This document shows positions 33,025 through 41,356 of a stretch of 64,000 bases of DNA, piece after piece. The notes below the pieces were generated by a model. It was not told the DNA's origin, searched no databases, and worked only from the letters and a program-made list of their open reading frames with translations. The position numbers were made by a program, and so were the translations under genes. The number at the start of each line of letters is the position of its first letter. The stretch's first letter is position 1. Source of the stretch: Caulobacter sp. BK020 (lineage in GTDB: Bacteria > Pseudomonadota > Alphaproteobacteria > Caulobacterales > Caulobacteraceae); the NCBI RefSeq assembly GCF_004342605.1, contig NZ_SLZL01000007.1:124001-188000 (forward strand), written 5' to 3'.

Positions 33025-33804
33025 ATGTCCACACGACCCAGCGACACACCCTTGCGCACCGCAGACGTCCAGGATGGCGACACCGTCCCCGTCGTGCGCT
33101 TCGAGGGGGTCTCGATGCGGTATGGACGGGGGCCGGAAACGCTCAGCGATCTCAGGTTCACCCTATACCCAGGGTCTTTCCATTTCCTCACCGGCCCGTC
33201 GGGCGCGGGCAAGAGTTCGCTGCTGAAACTGATCTACCTGGCCCACCGTGCGGCAAGGGGCCGCGTCGAGCTGTTCGGCCGCGACATCAGCCAGACCCGG
33301 CCCGAGGACCTGCCGTTCGTGCGCCGCCGGATCGGCGTGGTGTTCCAGGACTTCCGCCTGCTGGACCACCTGCCGGTGTTCGACAACGCCGCCCTGCCGC
33401 TGCGCATCGCCGGCCGCAAGCCGGCCAGCTATCGCGATGACGTGGCCGAGCTGCTGCAGTGGGTGGGGCTGGGCGAGCGCATGCACGCCCTGCCCGCCAC
33501 CCTGTCGGGCGGCGAGAAGCAGCGCCTGGCCATCGCCCGCGCCGTGGTCGACCGCCCCGACGTGCTGCTGGCCGACGAGCCGACCGGCAATGTCGATCCG
33601 GCCATGTCGCTGCGCCTGCTGCGATTGTTCGTCGAGCTGAACCGCCTGGGCACCACGGTGCTGATCGCCACCCACGACGAGGACCTGGTCGCCCGCGCCA
33701 ACCGCCCGACCCTGCATCTGGAGAACGGCCGGCTGGTCGATGTCGCCGGCGCGGCGCCGGACCCGCCGTACGGCCCGGAAGACGACGAGGAGGACGGGGC
33801 GTGA
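33025..33804 (+). CDS. ftsE: Cell division ATP-binding protein FtsE
   Basis: FtsE is the ATPase of the FtsEX complex, which couples the divisome to peptidoglycan hydrolase activation. The 259-residue protein has Walker A G-P-S-G-A-G-K-S-S, Q-loop V-V-F-Q-D-F-R, signature L-S-G-G-E-K-Q-R, Walker B V-L-L-A-D-E-P-T and the H-loop A-T-H-D. An extra N-terminal about 20 residues and an acidic C-terminal tail (P-E-D-D-E-E-D-G-A) are seen. A TTG at 33016 is an alternative start. It overlaps ftsX by 4 bp (GTGA). Confidence 0.94.
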   Translation: MSTRPSDTPLRTADVQDGDTVPVVRFEGVSMRYGRGPETLSDLRFTLYPGSFHFLTGPSGAGKSSLLKLIYLAHRAARGRVELFGRDISQTRPEDLPFVRRRIGVVFQDFRLLDHLPVFDNAALPLRIAGRKPASYRDDVAELLQWVGLGERMHALPATLSGGEKQRLAIARAVVDRPDVLLADEPTGNVDPAMSLRLLRLFVELNRLGTTVLIATHDEDLVARANRPTLHLENGRLVDVAGAAPDPPYGPEDDEEDGA

Positions 33805-34694
33805 GCGACCGCTTCTCCGTCGCCCGCTGGAAGCCGGGCCAGCTGCTGCCGCCGCGCGACGCCCGCGACGGATCGCTGGTGTTCGTGGTCGCGGTGCTGT
33901 GCTTCCTGGCCTGCCTGACCGCCCTGGCCGCCCTGGCCTCGACCCGCGCCGCCACCGGCTGGACCGCCCAGCTGACCGGTTCGGCCACGGTGGTGGTCCG
34001 CCCGCGCGCCAGCGAGAGCCCCGACAGCGCCGCCGCCCGCGCCGCCGAGACCCTGTCCGGCGTGCGCGGCGTAACCGAGGCCCGCGCCCTGCCCAAGGAC
34101 AAGGCCGAGGCCCTGCTGGAGCCGTGGATCGGCCGCGAGGCCCTGATCGCCGACCTGCCCGTGCCGCGCCTGGTGACCCTGGACCTGGATCCCAAGGCCC
34201 CGGCCACCGCCGCCACCCTCGCCAAGGCGCTGAAGGACGCCAATGTCGACGCCGTGGTCGACGACCACAGCCGCTGGATCGCCGACATCGAGCGCGCGGC
34301 CCGCCTGGCCAGCTGGGCGGCCATCGGCGTTTTCGGCCTGATCGCCACGGCGGCGGCGGCCGTGATCATCTTCGCCACCCGCGCCGCCCTGACTGCCCGC
34401 CACGACATCGTCGAGGTGCTTCACCTGTCGGGGGCCGAGGACGGCTTCATCGCCAACCTGTTCCAGAACCGCTTCGCCGGCATGGCCTTCTTCGCCGGCT
34501 TGCTGGGCGGGGCGGGCGCGGCCATGATCGGGGCGGCGGCGCGGCTGGTGGGCGGCGGACAGGGCCTGACGCCGGTCCTGCCGCTGGCCTGGATCGACCT
34601 GCTGGCGCCCCTGCCCTGCCCGCTGGTGGCGGCGCTGGTGGCCGGGATCGCCGCGCGCGCGGCCTCCCTGCGCCTGTTGAGAGGCATGCCGTGA
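33801..34694 (+). CDS. ftsX: Cell division protein FtsX
   Basis: FtsX is the membrane subunit of FtsEX. The 297-residue protein starts at the GTG at 33801 within the ftsE stop. Four hydrophobic segments are visible at about residues 28-50, 165-190, 215-240 and 260-285, with a periplasmic loop (about 51-160) containing A-L-P-K-D-K-A-E-A-L-L-E-P-W. The cytoplasmic L-T-A-R-H-D-I-V-E-V-L-H-L-S-G-A-E-D coupling region is typical. Its 3' end overlaps the ydcF-like gene. Confidence 0.9.
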   Translation: MSDRFSVARWKPGQLLPPRDARDGSLVFVVAVLCFLACLTALAALASTRAATGWTAQLTGSATVVVRPRASESPDSAAARAAETLSGVRGVTEARALPKDKAEALLEPWIGREALIADLPVPRLVTLDLDPKAPATAATLAKALKDANVDAVVDDHSRWIADIERAARLASWAAIGVFGLIATAAAAVIIFATRAALTARHDIVEVLHLSGAEDGFIANLFQNRFAGMAFFAGLLGGAGAAMIGAAARLVGGGQGLTPVLPLAWIDLLAPLPCPLVAALVAGIAARAASLRLLRGMP

Positions 34695-35314
34695 AGAGTT
34701 TCGCCGCGCTGCTGATCCTGGTGATGATCTGGTTCGTCGGCCTGCTGGCCTTCACCAGCCGGGTCGACCAGTCGACCCCCGCCCAGGAACCGCCGGTGTC
34801 GGACGGGGTGGTGGTGCTGACCGGGGCCTCGAACGTGCGGCTGGAGCAGGCCACCAAGCTGCTGGAGGCCGGCAAGGGCAAGCGCCTGCTGATCTCGGGC
34901 GTCAACCGCGAGGCCTCGCGCGACGACGTGCTGGGCGTGACCAAGGCGGTGCGGCCGATCTACGACTGCTGCGTCGACCTGGGCTACGCCGCCGCCGACA
35001 CCATCGGCAACGCCAGCGAAAGCGCCGAGTGGGCCAAGGCCAAGGACTATCACAGCCTGATCGTGGTCACCGCCGACTACCACATGCCGCGCTCGATGCT
35101 GGAGCTGCACGCGGCCATGCCCGGGGTGACCCTGCATCCCTATCCCGTGGTCACCGAAAGCCTGAACGCCCACCGCTGGTGGAGAGGCGGCACGAGCGCC
35201 CGACGGATGATCGTGGAATACTGCAAGTACCTGGCGATCCTGGGCCGTGAGGCGTTCCTCAAGCTGGGCCCCCAGGACAAGGCCGATCCGAAACCGGCGA
35301 AGGAAGCCTCTTGA
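34691..35314 (+). CDS. YdcF/DUF218-family envelope protein
   Basis: This 207-residue protein has an N-terminal membrane anchor (residues about 4-22) and a DUF218 (ElyC/SanA/YdcF) domain: V-V-V-L-T-G-A-S near residue 40, R-L-L-I-S-G-V-N, N-A-S-E-S-A-E-W and V-V-T-A-D-Y-H-M-P-R-S. DUF218 proteins act in envelope polysaccharide or lipid-carrier homeostasis. It starts with a GTG that overlaps the ftsX stop and is followed by plsC with another overlap, so all four genes are translationally coupled. Confidence 0.83.
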   Translation: MKSFAALLILVMIWFVGLLAFTSRVDQSTPAQEPPVSDGVVVLTGASNVRLEQATKLLEAGKGKRLLISGVNREASRDDVLGVTKAVRPIYDCCVDLGYAAADTIGNASESAEWAKAKDYHSLIVVTADYHMPRSMLELHAAMPGVTLHPYPVVTESLNAHRWWRGGTSARRMIVEYCKYLAILGREAFLKLGPQDKADPKPAKEAS

Positions 35315-36021
35315 TCTATCTGCGCTCGTTCCTGTTCCAGCTGTTCTTCTGGCTATGGTCGGTGGTCTGGGCGATCGGCATGATCGTCACCTACCCCCTG
35401 CCGCGCCGCGCCAACACCTGGTCGCTGACGACCTGGTCGAAGGGCGTGATCTGGGGCCTGCGCGGGCTGGCCGGCATCCGGGTCGAGGTGCGTGGGGAGC
35501 AGTATCGCCCCACCGGACCGGCCCTGGTCGCGGCCAAGCACCAGTCGATGTTCGACGTCTTCAGCCAGTTCGCCCTGCTGCCCGACGCCTGCTTCGTGAT
35601 GAAGAAGGAGCTCTTGATGGTGCCGCTGTTCGGCTGGCACGGACTGAAGGCCGGCATGATCGTCGTCGACCGCGAAGGCCATTCGGCGGCCCTGAAGAAG
35701 CTGGTGCGCGACGCCGTCGACCGGATGAAGGAAACCCGCCAGGTGGTGATCTTCCCCGAAGGCACGCGCGGCCCGGTCGGCGTTCCGGGCGACTACAAGC
35801 CCGGCATCGCCGCCCTTTATCGCGAGATGAACCTGCCGGTCACGCCCCTGGCCCTGAACTGCGGCGTCCACTGGCCGCGCGGCTGGCTGCGGCCGCCGGG
35901 CACGATCGTCTTCGAATATCTGCCGCCCATCCCCGCTGGCCTGAAGCGCGGCGAGTTCATGCGCGAGCTGCAGACCCGGATCGACACGGCGACCAAGGCG
36001 CTGGAGGACGAGGGGCTGTGA
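35311..36021 (+). CDS. plsC: 1-acyl-sn-glycerol-3-phosphate acyltransferase
   Basis: PlsC makes phosphatidic acid from lysophosphatidic acid at the inner membrane. The 236-residue protein starts at a TTG overlapping the upstream stop. An N-terminal membrane segment (residues about 5-27) precedes the catalytic H-x4-D motif K-H-Q-S-M-F-D and the substrate motif F-P-E-G-T-R-G. It is the last gene of the ftsE-ftsX-ydcF-plsC run and ends just before the 36031 palindrome. Confidence 0.9.
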   Translation: MIYLRSFLFQLFFWLWSVVWAIGMIVTYPLPRRANTWSLTTWSKGVIWGLRGLAGIRVEVRGEQYRPTGPALVAAKHQSMFDVFSQFALLPDACFVMKKELLMVPLFGWHGLKAGMIVVDREGHSAALKKLVRDAVDRMKETRQVVIFPEGTRGPVGVPGDYKPGIAALYREMNLPVTPLALNCGVHWPRGWLRPPGTIVFEYLPPIPAGLKRGEFMRELQTRIDTATKALEDEGL

Positions 36022-36030
36022 GATCCGGTC

Positions 36031-36108
36031 GGGGACATGCCCTTGCGGCGTGTCCCCATTGGCAAGCTCGACGCTCCGTCAGGGGACACGCCGCAAGGGC
36101 ATGTCCCC
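36031..36108. repeat. GGGGACA-type inverted repeat, 27-bp perfect arms
   Basis: The arms 36031-36057 and 36082-36108 are exact reverse complements; each contains GGGGACA and TGTCCCC ends, so each arm can also fold alone. The right arm lies inside the coding sequence of the minus-strand hydroxylase gene and supplies its last codons. It sits between convergent genes. Confidence 0.85.
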
Positions 36109-36678
36109 GGCGGAAGCCTCGAAGAACCCCGTCAGCCAGTCGTTGGCCACAAGGTCCAGAACCAGATGCACGCGATCCGTCGTCCCGCGATTGGCCACCG
36201 CGTGGGGATCGCTCAGGCGCAGATACCAGGCCTCACCGGCCGCCATCTCGACCCGCGCGCCATTGAGCCGGAAATCGACATCGGGGTTGGTGACCACCGG
36301 CACGTGGACGCGGGCGCCGCCGGCCTCGATGTCCAGGTCGAGATCCGTGTGCGCCTTGATGACCGAGCCTGGGCCCAGCCGCATCAGCCGCACGGCGCGG
36401 ACCTCGCAGGCGAAGGCGGCGATCACCGCGCGGAAATAGGGGCAGGGCCGCAGGAACGGCGTGTCGACGAACGCCGTGGCCGTCGGGTCCGAATAGATCA
36501 TCCGGATCGGGTGGGTCTCGCCCGCCGCGCAGCGCAGCGGGATCACGCTCCACTCGCCCTCGTAGTTCTGCTGGACATAGTGGGCTGTCCAGGGCGTGGC
36601 CGACAGGGCGTCCAGGTCGCGGGCCAGCCGGGCCGGGTCGAAACTCAGCGGCAGTTGCAATCTGTCCGGGAACGCCAT
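36079..36678 (-). CDS. Aspartyl/asparaginyl beta-hydroxylase family protein
   Basis: This is a 199-residue Fe(II)/2-oxoglutarate dioxygenase of the AspH family. The iron ligands are H-T-D in V-I-K-A-H-T-D-L-D and the later His in V-H-L-V-L-D; the Arg for 2-oxoglutarate is nearby in N-R-G-T-T-D-R. Its C-terminal residues G-D-M-P-L-R-R-V-P are read from the palindromic repeat at 36082-36108, so the native C-terminus has been replaced or extended. It is divergently arranged with a sulfotransferase gene 53 bp away, a pairing that suggests related modification chemistry. Confidence 0.83.
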   Translation of the reverse strand: MAFPDRLQLPLSFDPARLARDLDALSATPWTAHYVQQNYEGEWSVIPLRCAAGETHPIRMIYSDPTATAFVDTPFLRPCPYFRAVIAAFACEVRAVRLMRLGPGSVIKAHTDLDLDIEAGGARVHVPVVTNPDVDFRLNGARVEMAAGEAWYLRLSDPHAVANRGTTDRVHLVLDLVANDWLTGFFEASAGDMPLRRVP

Positions 36679-36731
36679 CCAGTGACGCTATCGAGCCGCG
36701 AGCGGCCTCACAAGTCCCGACGGGAGACCCG

Positions 36732-37913
36732 ATGCCGGCCAGATTGAGGACCGCGACAGAGGCCCTGGACTCGCTGGCCGCCTTGCGCGCCCTGGTCCTG
36801 CCGGACCTCGGCCTGCACGACGCCCTGGGCGACATCGAGGACTTCGCGCTCTTCGCCGAACGGACCGCCGAAGCGGCGCGGGCTCGAGGCCTCGACCTCG
36901 ACGCTGGGACGGTGCGGGATCTGCTCCATACCCTGCCCCAGACCCCTTCGATCGACGGCTTCGAACCGGCGCCCGGCTGGCTGCCCGCCGAGGTGACGCA
37001 GGTCGAGGGTCGCGCCACGGTGGCCTGGCTGCGCTTTGGCCGGCGTCGCCTGAGCGAGCCATTCTACGACGACACCCTGGTCCGCCGGCGTTACCTGCCC
37101 TTCAACCGCCTGTTCGCGATCCGCACCGCCTTGGACGATCTGGAGGCCAGGGCCGCCGCCCTGCCCCCCTTGGAGCCGGCCGGCCTGATCTTCCACATGT
37201 CGCGCTGCGGCTCGACCCTGGCGGCCCAGATGCTGGCCGCCTCGCCGGCCCATGTGGTGGTGTCGGAGGCGCCCCCAATCAGCGCGATCACCCAGCGGAG
37301 CGACCTCGGCGACGACGCCAAGGCCACCGTGCTGCGGGCCATGGTCGCCGCCCTGGGCCAGGCGCGGAACGGCGAGACCCGCCTGTTCCTCAAGCTCGAC
37401 TGCTGGCACAGCCGCGACCTGCCGCTGTTCCGCCGCGCCTTCCCCCAGACGCCCTGGGTGTTCCTCTACCGCGAGCCGGTCGAGGTGATGGTCTCGCAGG
37501 CCCGGCGGCGCGGCATGCAAATGACGCCCAGCCTGGTTCCGCCCTCGACCTTCGGCCTCGACCTGCCGGGCGGCGTGCCCGACGAGGACTATTGCGCACG
37601 GGTGCTGGCGGCGGTCTGCGAAGGCGCGGTGCGTCACGCGTCGCTCGGCGGCGGGCGGCTGGTCAACTACCGCCAATTGCCCGAGGCGCTGTTCACCAAG
37701 ATCCTGCCGCACTTCGGGGTGACGGCGTCGCAGGCCGAGCTCCAGGCCATGCGCGCCACCGCGGCCCGTGACGCCAAGGCCCCCGAACAGAGCTTCGCGC
37801 CCGACGCGCGGGACAAGCAGCAGGCGGCCACCCCGGCGCTGCGGGCGATCTGCGCCCGACGGCTGGATGATGTATATCAGCGACTGGAGGCGATGCGGAC
37901 CGAACAGCCCTAA
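36732..37913 (+). CDS. Sulfotransferase-like P-loop protein
   Basis: This is a 393-residue protein. The PAPS-binding 5'-phosphosulfate loop is F-H-M-S-R-C-G-S-T-L near residue 154, with L-D-C-W-H-S-R-D and Y-R-E-P-V-E-V-M-V-S-Q in the sulfotransferase domain. The N-terminal about 145 residues form a separate helical region without recognised motif. Sulfotransferases of this group are often encoded next to AspH-type hydroxylases in Caulobacterales. The substrate is unknown. Its stop overlaps the convergent chaC-like gene by 4 bp. Confidence 0.75.
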   Translation: MPARLRTATEALDSLAALRALVLPDLGLHDALGDIEDFALFAERTAEAARARGLDLDAGTVRDLLHTLPQTPSIDGFEPAPGWLPAEVTQVEGRATVAWLRFGRRRLSEPFYDDTLVRRRYLPFNRLFAIRTALDDLEARAAALPPLEPAGLIFHMSRCGSTLAAQMLAASPAHVVVSEAPPISAITQRSDLGDDAKATVLRAMVAALGQARNGETRLFLKLDCWHSRDLPLFRRAFPQTPWVFLYREPVEVMVSQARRRGMQMTPSLVPPSTFGLDLPGGVPDEDYCARVLAAVCEGAVRHASLGGGRLVNYRQLPEALFTKILPHFGVTASQAELQAMRATAARDAKAPEQSFAPDARDKQQAATPALRAICARRLDDVYQRLEAMRTEQP

Positions 37914-38458
37914 GCCGCCGCTTCCCGGGCCTCGACCATCTTCAGCAGGGTCTCCATGGCGTGGTCGCGCACGCCGTCCTCGCGCAGGTGCATGACCAGG
38001 TCGCGCAGGTAGTCGATGTTGCGGCCCGACAGGCCCTGGGCGCCGGCGATCAGTTCGGCCTGCTGCTCCAGGGTCAGCGCGCCCGCCCACTGGCCGTGCT
38101 TCATGTCGGACAGGAACACCAGGGACTTCACCTTTCCGTTCCCGTCGATCTTAAGCTCGGACCAGGCCTCGAAATAGGTCTCGGTCGGCTGCTCGCGCTC
38201 GCGCAGATAGGCGTAGACCTCGGGCCACTGCGCGCCGGCCACCCGGTAGGCCACGCCGCGCACCGCCCCGCCGGGGGCCAGGCCCAGCACCAGACCAGGC
38301 CGCTCGTAGGTGCCCCGATGGTGGACCGAATAGATGCAGAACGCGCGGCGGCGCCCATGGAGCACGGCGGTCCTTCGCTCTATGAACGGGAACCCGGGCC
38401 GCCACATCAGCGATCCATATCCGAAGACCCAGCGGTCCTCGCTGCCTGCCACGCTCAT
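37910..38458 (-). CDS. ChaC-like gamma-glutamylcyclotransferase
   Basis: ChaC enzymes cleave glutathione to 5-oxoproline and Cys-Gly in the cytosol. The 182-residue protein has the N-terminal signature V-F-G-Y-G-S-L-M-W-R-P-G-F near residue 11, followed by Y-S-V-H-H-R-G-T, G-L-V-L-G-L and R-E-R-E-Q-P-T-E-T-Y, which includes the candidate catalytic Glu. Length and motif spacing are typical. Confidence 0.88.
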   Translation of the reverse strand: MSVAGSEDRWVFGYGSLMWRPGFPFIERRTAVLHGRRRAFCIYSVHHRGTYERPGLVLGLAPGGAVRGVAYRVAGAQWPEVYAYLREREQPTETYFEAWSELKIDGNGKVKSLVFLSDMKHGQWAGALTLEQQAELIAGAQGLSGRNIDYLRDLVMHLREDGVRDHAMETLLKMVEAREAAA

Positions 38459-38487
38459 CTACTGTTCCCGACGGAGCCGCCCATTCC

Positions 38488-39498
38488 ATGACCCATAACG
38501 CCGCCGCCCCGTCCCGCAAGCCCCGGCGTCGCGGTCTGCTGGCGCCTTTCGTGTTGCTGCTGATAGTTGCCCTGGGCTGGAGCGCCGCCTGGCTATGGTT
38601 GCGCGGCCAGGCCGAGCAGCGGATGGACGCCACGGCCCTGTCGCTGAAGTCGCGCGGCTACGACCTGTCGTGGGAAAGCCGGACCTTCACCGGCTATCCG
38701 TTCCGGATGGACGTCAGGCTGGTCAACGCCCGCGTCGCCGAGCCGTCGGGCTGGGCCCTGAGGGCGCCGGAACTGAACGGCGAGGCCAACGCCTACGACA
38801 TCGGCCACTGGGTGATCGTCGCCCCCCGGGGCGTGGTCATGACCCGGCCGGTCAACGGCGACGTGCAGATCACCGGCCAGGCCCTGCGCGCCAGCTTCGC
38901 CGGCTTCAAGCAATATCCGCCGCGCATTTCGATCGAGGGCGCGAACCTGGTCTTCACGCCCGCCCCCGGGGCCGCGCCGTTCCCGCTGCTGTCGACGGCC
39001 GGCCTGCAGCTGCACGTGCGGCCCGGGCCCGACGACCAGGGCGCGATCTTCTTCGAGGCCAAGGGGGCCAAGGCCCGCTTCACCGGCCTGATGGGCCGCA
39101 TCGCCGCGGACCGCACCGCCGACCTGATCTGGGATTCGAAGATCAGCAAGATCAGCGCCCTGCACGGGGCCAGCTGGGCCGACGCGGTCGGCGACTGGTC
39201 CGACGCCGGAGGAACCTTGACCGTCCAGGAGGGGCGGCTGACCGCCGGCGAAGCGCTGCTGGAGGCCAAGTCCGGCGCCCTGACCGTCGACGACGACGGC
39301 CGCCTGCGCGGCGCCCTGGACGTCACGGTCCGCGAGGTCGCCTCGCCCGACGAGGCGCTGAAGAGCCCGGAGGCGACCGCCGCGGCGGTCGCCCAGGCCC
39401 TGGGCCGCGACCCGACCCTGTCGGCCACCCTGAAGTTCGAGAACGGCCGCACCCGCCTGGGCCTGTTCGACACGGGGCCGGCGCCGCGGGTGTATTAG
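38488..39498 (+). CDS. DUF2125 domain-containing envelope protein
   Basis: This 336-residue protein has an N-terminal membrane anchor or uncleaved signal (residues about 17-37). The rest is a periplasmic beta-rich domain matching DUF2125: L-S-W-E-S-R-T-F-T-G-Y-P-F-R-M-D near residue 60, R-A-P-E-L-N-G-E-A, G-A-N-L-V-F-T-P. These alphaproteobacterial proteins resemble AsmA/TamB-like repeat folds, but no function is established. Its stop overlaps the convergent higA-like gene by 4 bp. Confidence 0.82.
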   Translation: MTHNAAAPSRKPRRRGLLAPFVLLLIVALGWSAAWLWLRGQAEQRMDATALSLKSRGYDLSWESRTFTGYPFRMDVRLVNARVAEPSGWALRAPELNGEANAYDIGHWVIVAPRGVVMTRPVNGDVQITGQALRASFAGFKQYPPRISIEGANLVFTPAPGAAPFPLLSTAGLQLHVRPGPDDQGAIFFEAKGAKARFTGLMGRIAADRTADLIWDSKISKISALHGASWADAVGDWSDAGGTLTVQEGRLTAGEALLEAKSGALTVDDDGRLRGALDVTVREVASPDEALKSPEATAAAVAQALGRDPTLSATLKFENGRTRLGLFDTGPAPRVY

Positions 39499-39809
39499 GC
39501 GGCGGCGATCGGCTCGATCGCTGCGATATCGTCCGCCAAGGTCAACTTGGCCGTCTCCAGATCGTAGCGGGTCTGGAGATTCAGCCAGAACTGGGCGGTG
39601 ACGCCGAACAGCTTTTCAAGGCGCAACGCCGTGTCGACCGTCACGGGAGTCTGCCCCCGGACCAGCTTTTCGATGCGCGGCCGCGCGATGCGCAGACGCT
39701 TGGCCGTCTTTCCCGGCGAAAGGCCGAACGGCCTGATGAACTCCTCCAGCAGGATCTCGCCCGGATGGACCGGGGCGAGAGGATCTGCGGCTGCGACGCT
39801 GGCGCTCAT
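39495..39809 (-). CDS. higA: HigA-family antitoxin
   Basis: This 104-residue Cro/CI-type helix-turn-helix antitoxin starts at the ATG at 39809. H-P-G-E-I-L-L-E-E-F-I-R-P-F-G-L is the HigA N-terminal signature, and R-L-R-I-A-R-P-R-I-E-K-L-V-R-G is the recognition helix; V-T-A-Q-F-W-L-N-L-Q-T-R-Y-D-L-E is strongly conserved in the family. It neutralises HigB and represses its own operon. It is the second gene of a toxin-first operon, 35 bp after higB. Confidence 0.92.
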   Translation of the reverse strand: MSASVAAADPLAPVHPGEILLEEFIRPFGLSPGKTAKRLRIARPRIEKLVRGQTPVTVDTALRLEKLFGVTAQFWLNLQTRYDLETAKLTLADDIAAIEPIAAA

Positions 39810-39844
39810 CGCAATCTCCTCGGTTGGCAGGCCCTGGCGAAGCC

Positions 39845-40132
39845 CTAGTGATAGTCTACGAACTCCACGTCGGCCGGGCCGGCCTCCGTCCATTTGAACA
39901 CCAGTCGGAACTGGTCGTTCACGCGGATCGAATGCTGTCCCGCCCGATCACCCGAAAGCGCCTCCAGCCGATTGCCCGGAGGAACACGGAGATCGTCCAG
40001 AACGGTCGCCGCTTGCAGCATCTCCAGCTTCCGCTTCGCCGGACGCAGCAGGTCGGAAGGAAAGCCCTTGCCGGGATTGATCCCGTCAAAGATCGCCTTC
40101 GCCCGCTGGTCCCTGAAACTCTGGATCGCCAT
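39845..40132 (-). CDS. higB: HigB-family toxin (ribosome-dependent mRNase)
   Basis: This 95-residue RelE/HigB-fold toxin cleaves mRNA on the ribosome. Typical HigB sequence elements are present: M-A-I-Q-S-F-R-D at the start, A-K-R-K-L-E-M-L-Q-A-A near residue 35, P-P-G-N-R-L-E-A-L and the C-terminal R-V-N-D-Q-F-R-L-V-F-K-W. The gene is complete, so the module should be functional. Two direct repeats upstream at 40157-40210 are probable antitoxin operators. Confidence 0.92.
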   Translation of the reverse strand: MAIQSFRDQRAKAIFDGINPGKGFPSDLLRPAKRKLEMLQAATVLDDLRVPPGNRLEALSGDRAGQHSIRVNDQFRLVFKWTEAGPADVEFVDYH

Positions 40133-40156
40133 TCACGTTGTCCGTCCTCACCAAAG

Positions 40157-40210
40157 AACGTATCTCGATGCGACACAAAGCTCAAGCGAAACGTATCTCA
40201 ATGCGACACA
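40157..40210 (-). promoter_or_regulatory. higBA tandem operator repeats
   Basis: Two 21-bp direct repeats, 40157-40177 and 40190-40210, start AACGTATCTC and end GCGACACA. They differ at one base (G to A) and are spaced 33 bp start-to-start, three helical turns. They lie 25 bp before the higB start and would put two antitoxin dimers on one face of the DNA. No LexA-type GTTC-N7-GTTC is seen. Binding by HigA is inference. Confidence 0.65.
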
Positions 40211-40368
40211 CTCGAAGGGGCGGCGCAGGCGCCTTATCCAAGCTCCGCTCGCTTGGTCGCCAGGCGCCGACCGATGTTCTTCAAGCGCAACTTTATTCCC
40301 GTCATCGCGCCCTATTGCGCCTCCGGCGGCAAAGTCTATGGTCCGGCCTCCAATTTCGGGGATAAATC

Positions 40369-41169
40369 ATGGGTAGCGACGCAGGCGACGCGACGCCTTC
40401 GCTGGACGAGGTCCGATGGCGTATCGACGCCATCGACGGTGAGCTTCTGGCCCTGCTGGACGAGCGGGCCGGCCTGGCGCGCGCCGTGGCGGCGGCCAAG
40501 CAGGCGGCCGGCGACACCGGCTTCGGCCTGCGTCCCGGCCGCGAGGCCCTGATCGTCCGCAAGCTGGTGGAGGCCCCCCGCAAGGCCGCCAGCGACGCCC
40601 TGGTCATCCGCCTCTGGCGCGAGCTGATGTCCGACAGCCTGGCCCGCCAGGGCCCCTACCACCTGGCCGTCTGGGGCGGCCCCAACCCGGCCCGCGCCGT
40701 CGAGCTGGCCCGCCTGCGGTTCGGCGTCGCCCCGCCGATGACGGTGGTCGCCACCGACCGCGACGCCCTGGCCGCCGCCAAGACCCCGTGGGGCGTCGGC
40801 GTCCTGGGCCTGGTCCCGGACAACGCCTGGTGGGGCCGGCTGCTGGCCGAGCCGCGCCTGAAGATCTTCGCCGCCCTGCCCTGCCTGGAGCGCTGGGGCC
40901 CGCAGGTGGCCTTCGCCGTGGCCGAGGTCGAGGTCGAACCCACCGGCGGCGACCAGACCTTCTGGGTCACCGACAGCCCCAAGGCCGCCAGGACCATCAT
41001 CGAGGCCTTGTCAGTCGACGGCGTGGCCGCCGAACTGGTCGCCGACGCCGGCGGGCTGAAGCTGTTTTCGCTGCTGGGCTTCTACCAGGCGGGCGACGAG
41101 CGCCTGGCCCGCGCCCCGGGCTCCCTCACCGGCGTCATCGGGGCTGCGCCCACCCAGTTCGACGTTTAG
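40369..41169 (+). CDS. Chorismate mutase domain protein
   Basis: The AroQ-type N-terminal domain (residues about 8-95) is clear: L-D-E-V-R-W-R-I-D-A-I-D-G-E-L-L-A-L-L-D-E-R-A near the start, then R-P-G-R-E-A and I-R-L-W-R-E-L-M-S. It converts chorismate to prephenate. The C-terminal about 170 residues resemble a decayed prephenate-dehydratase-like/ACT region (V-W-G-G-P-N-P-A-R, then L-K-L-F-S-L-L-G-F-Y). It precedes hisC and tyrA on the same strand, so prephenate would feed tyrosine synthesis. Confidence 0.82.
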   Translation: MGSDAGDATPSLDEVRWRIDAIDGELLALLDERAGLARAVAAAKQAAGDTGFGLRPGREALIVRKLVEAPRKAASDALVIRLWRELMSDSLARQGPYHLAVWGGPNPARAVELARLRFGVAPPMTVVATDRDALAAAKTPWGVGVLGLVPDNAWWGRLLAEPRLKIFAALPCLERWGPQVAFAVAEVEVEPTGGDQTFWVTDSPKAARTIIEALSVDGVAAELVADAGGLKLFSLLGFYQAGDERLARAPGSLTGVIGAAPTQFDV

Positions 41170-41181
41170 CACGTGCGGCGC

Positions 41182-41268
41182 CCTCGTCTTTCGACAAGCT
41201 CAGGATGAGGGCGACTGACAGGCCGGTCGGAATAGAAATCCTCATCCTGAGCCCGTCGAAGGACGAGG
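41182..41268. repeat. Palindromic repeat (CTCATCCTGAG core)
   Basis: The arms 41182-41210 and 41240-41268 are near-perfect reverse complements; the core is CTCAGGATGAGG/CCTCATCCTGAG and the ends are CCTCGTC/GACGAGG. It lies between the chorismate mutase and hisC genes. It is related to the elements at 29933-30045 and 52783-52821. Confidence 0.78.
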
Positions 41269-41356
41269 ATTTCGGGCCAAAGGTTAGACGTCACGGTCTG
41301 ACCCCGTGTAAGAAGGCCGCCTCTTCGCTGCCGAGTACCCCCAGGTTCCCAAGACC

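Noticed and set aside
40133..40368. LexA box upstream of higB
   Set aside because: I searched for GTTC-N7-GTTC on both strands; only the unrelated direct repeats were found.
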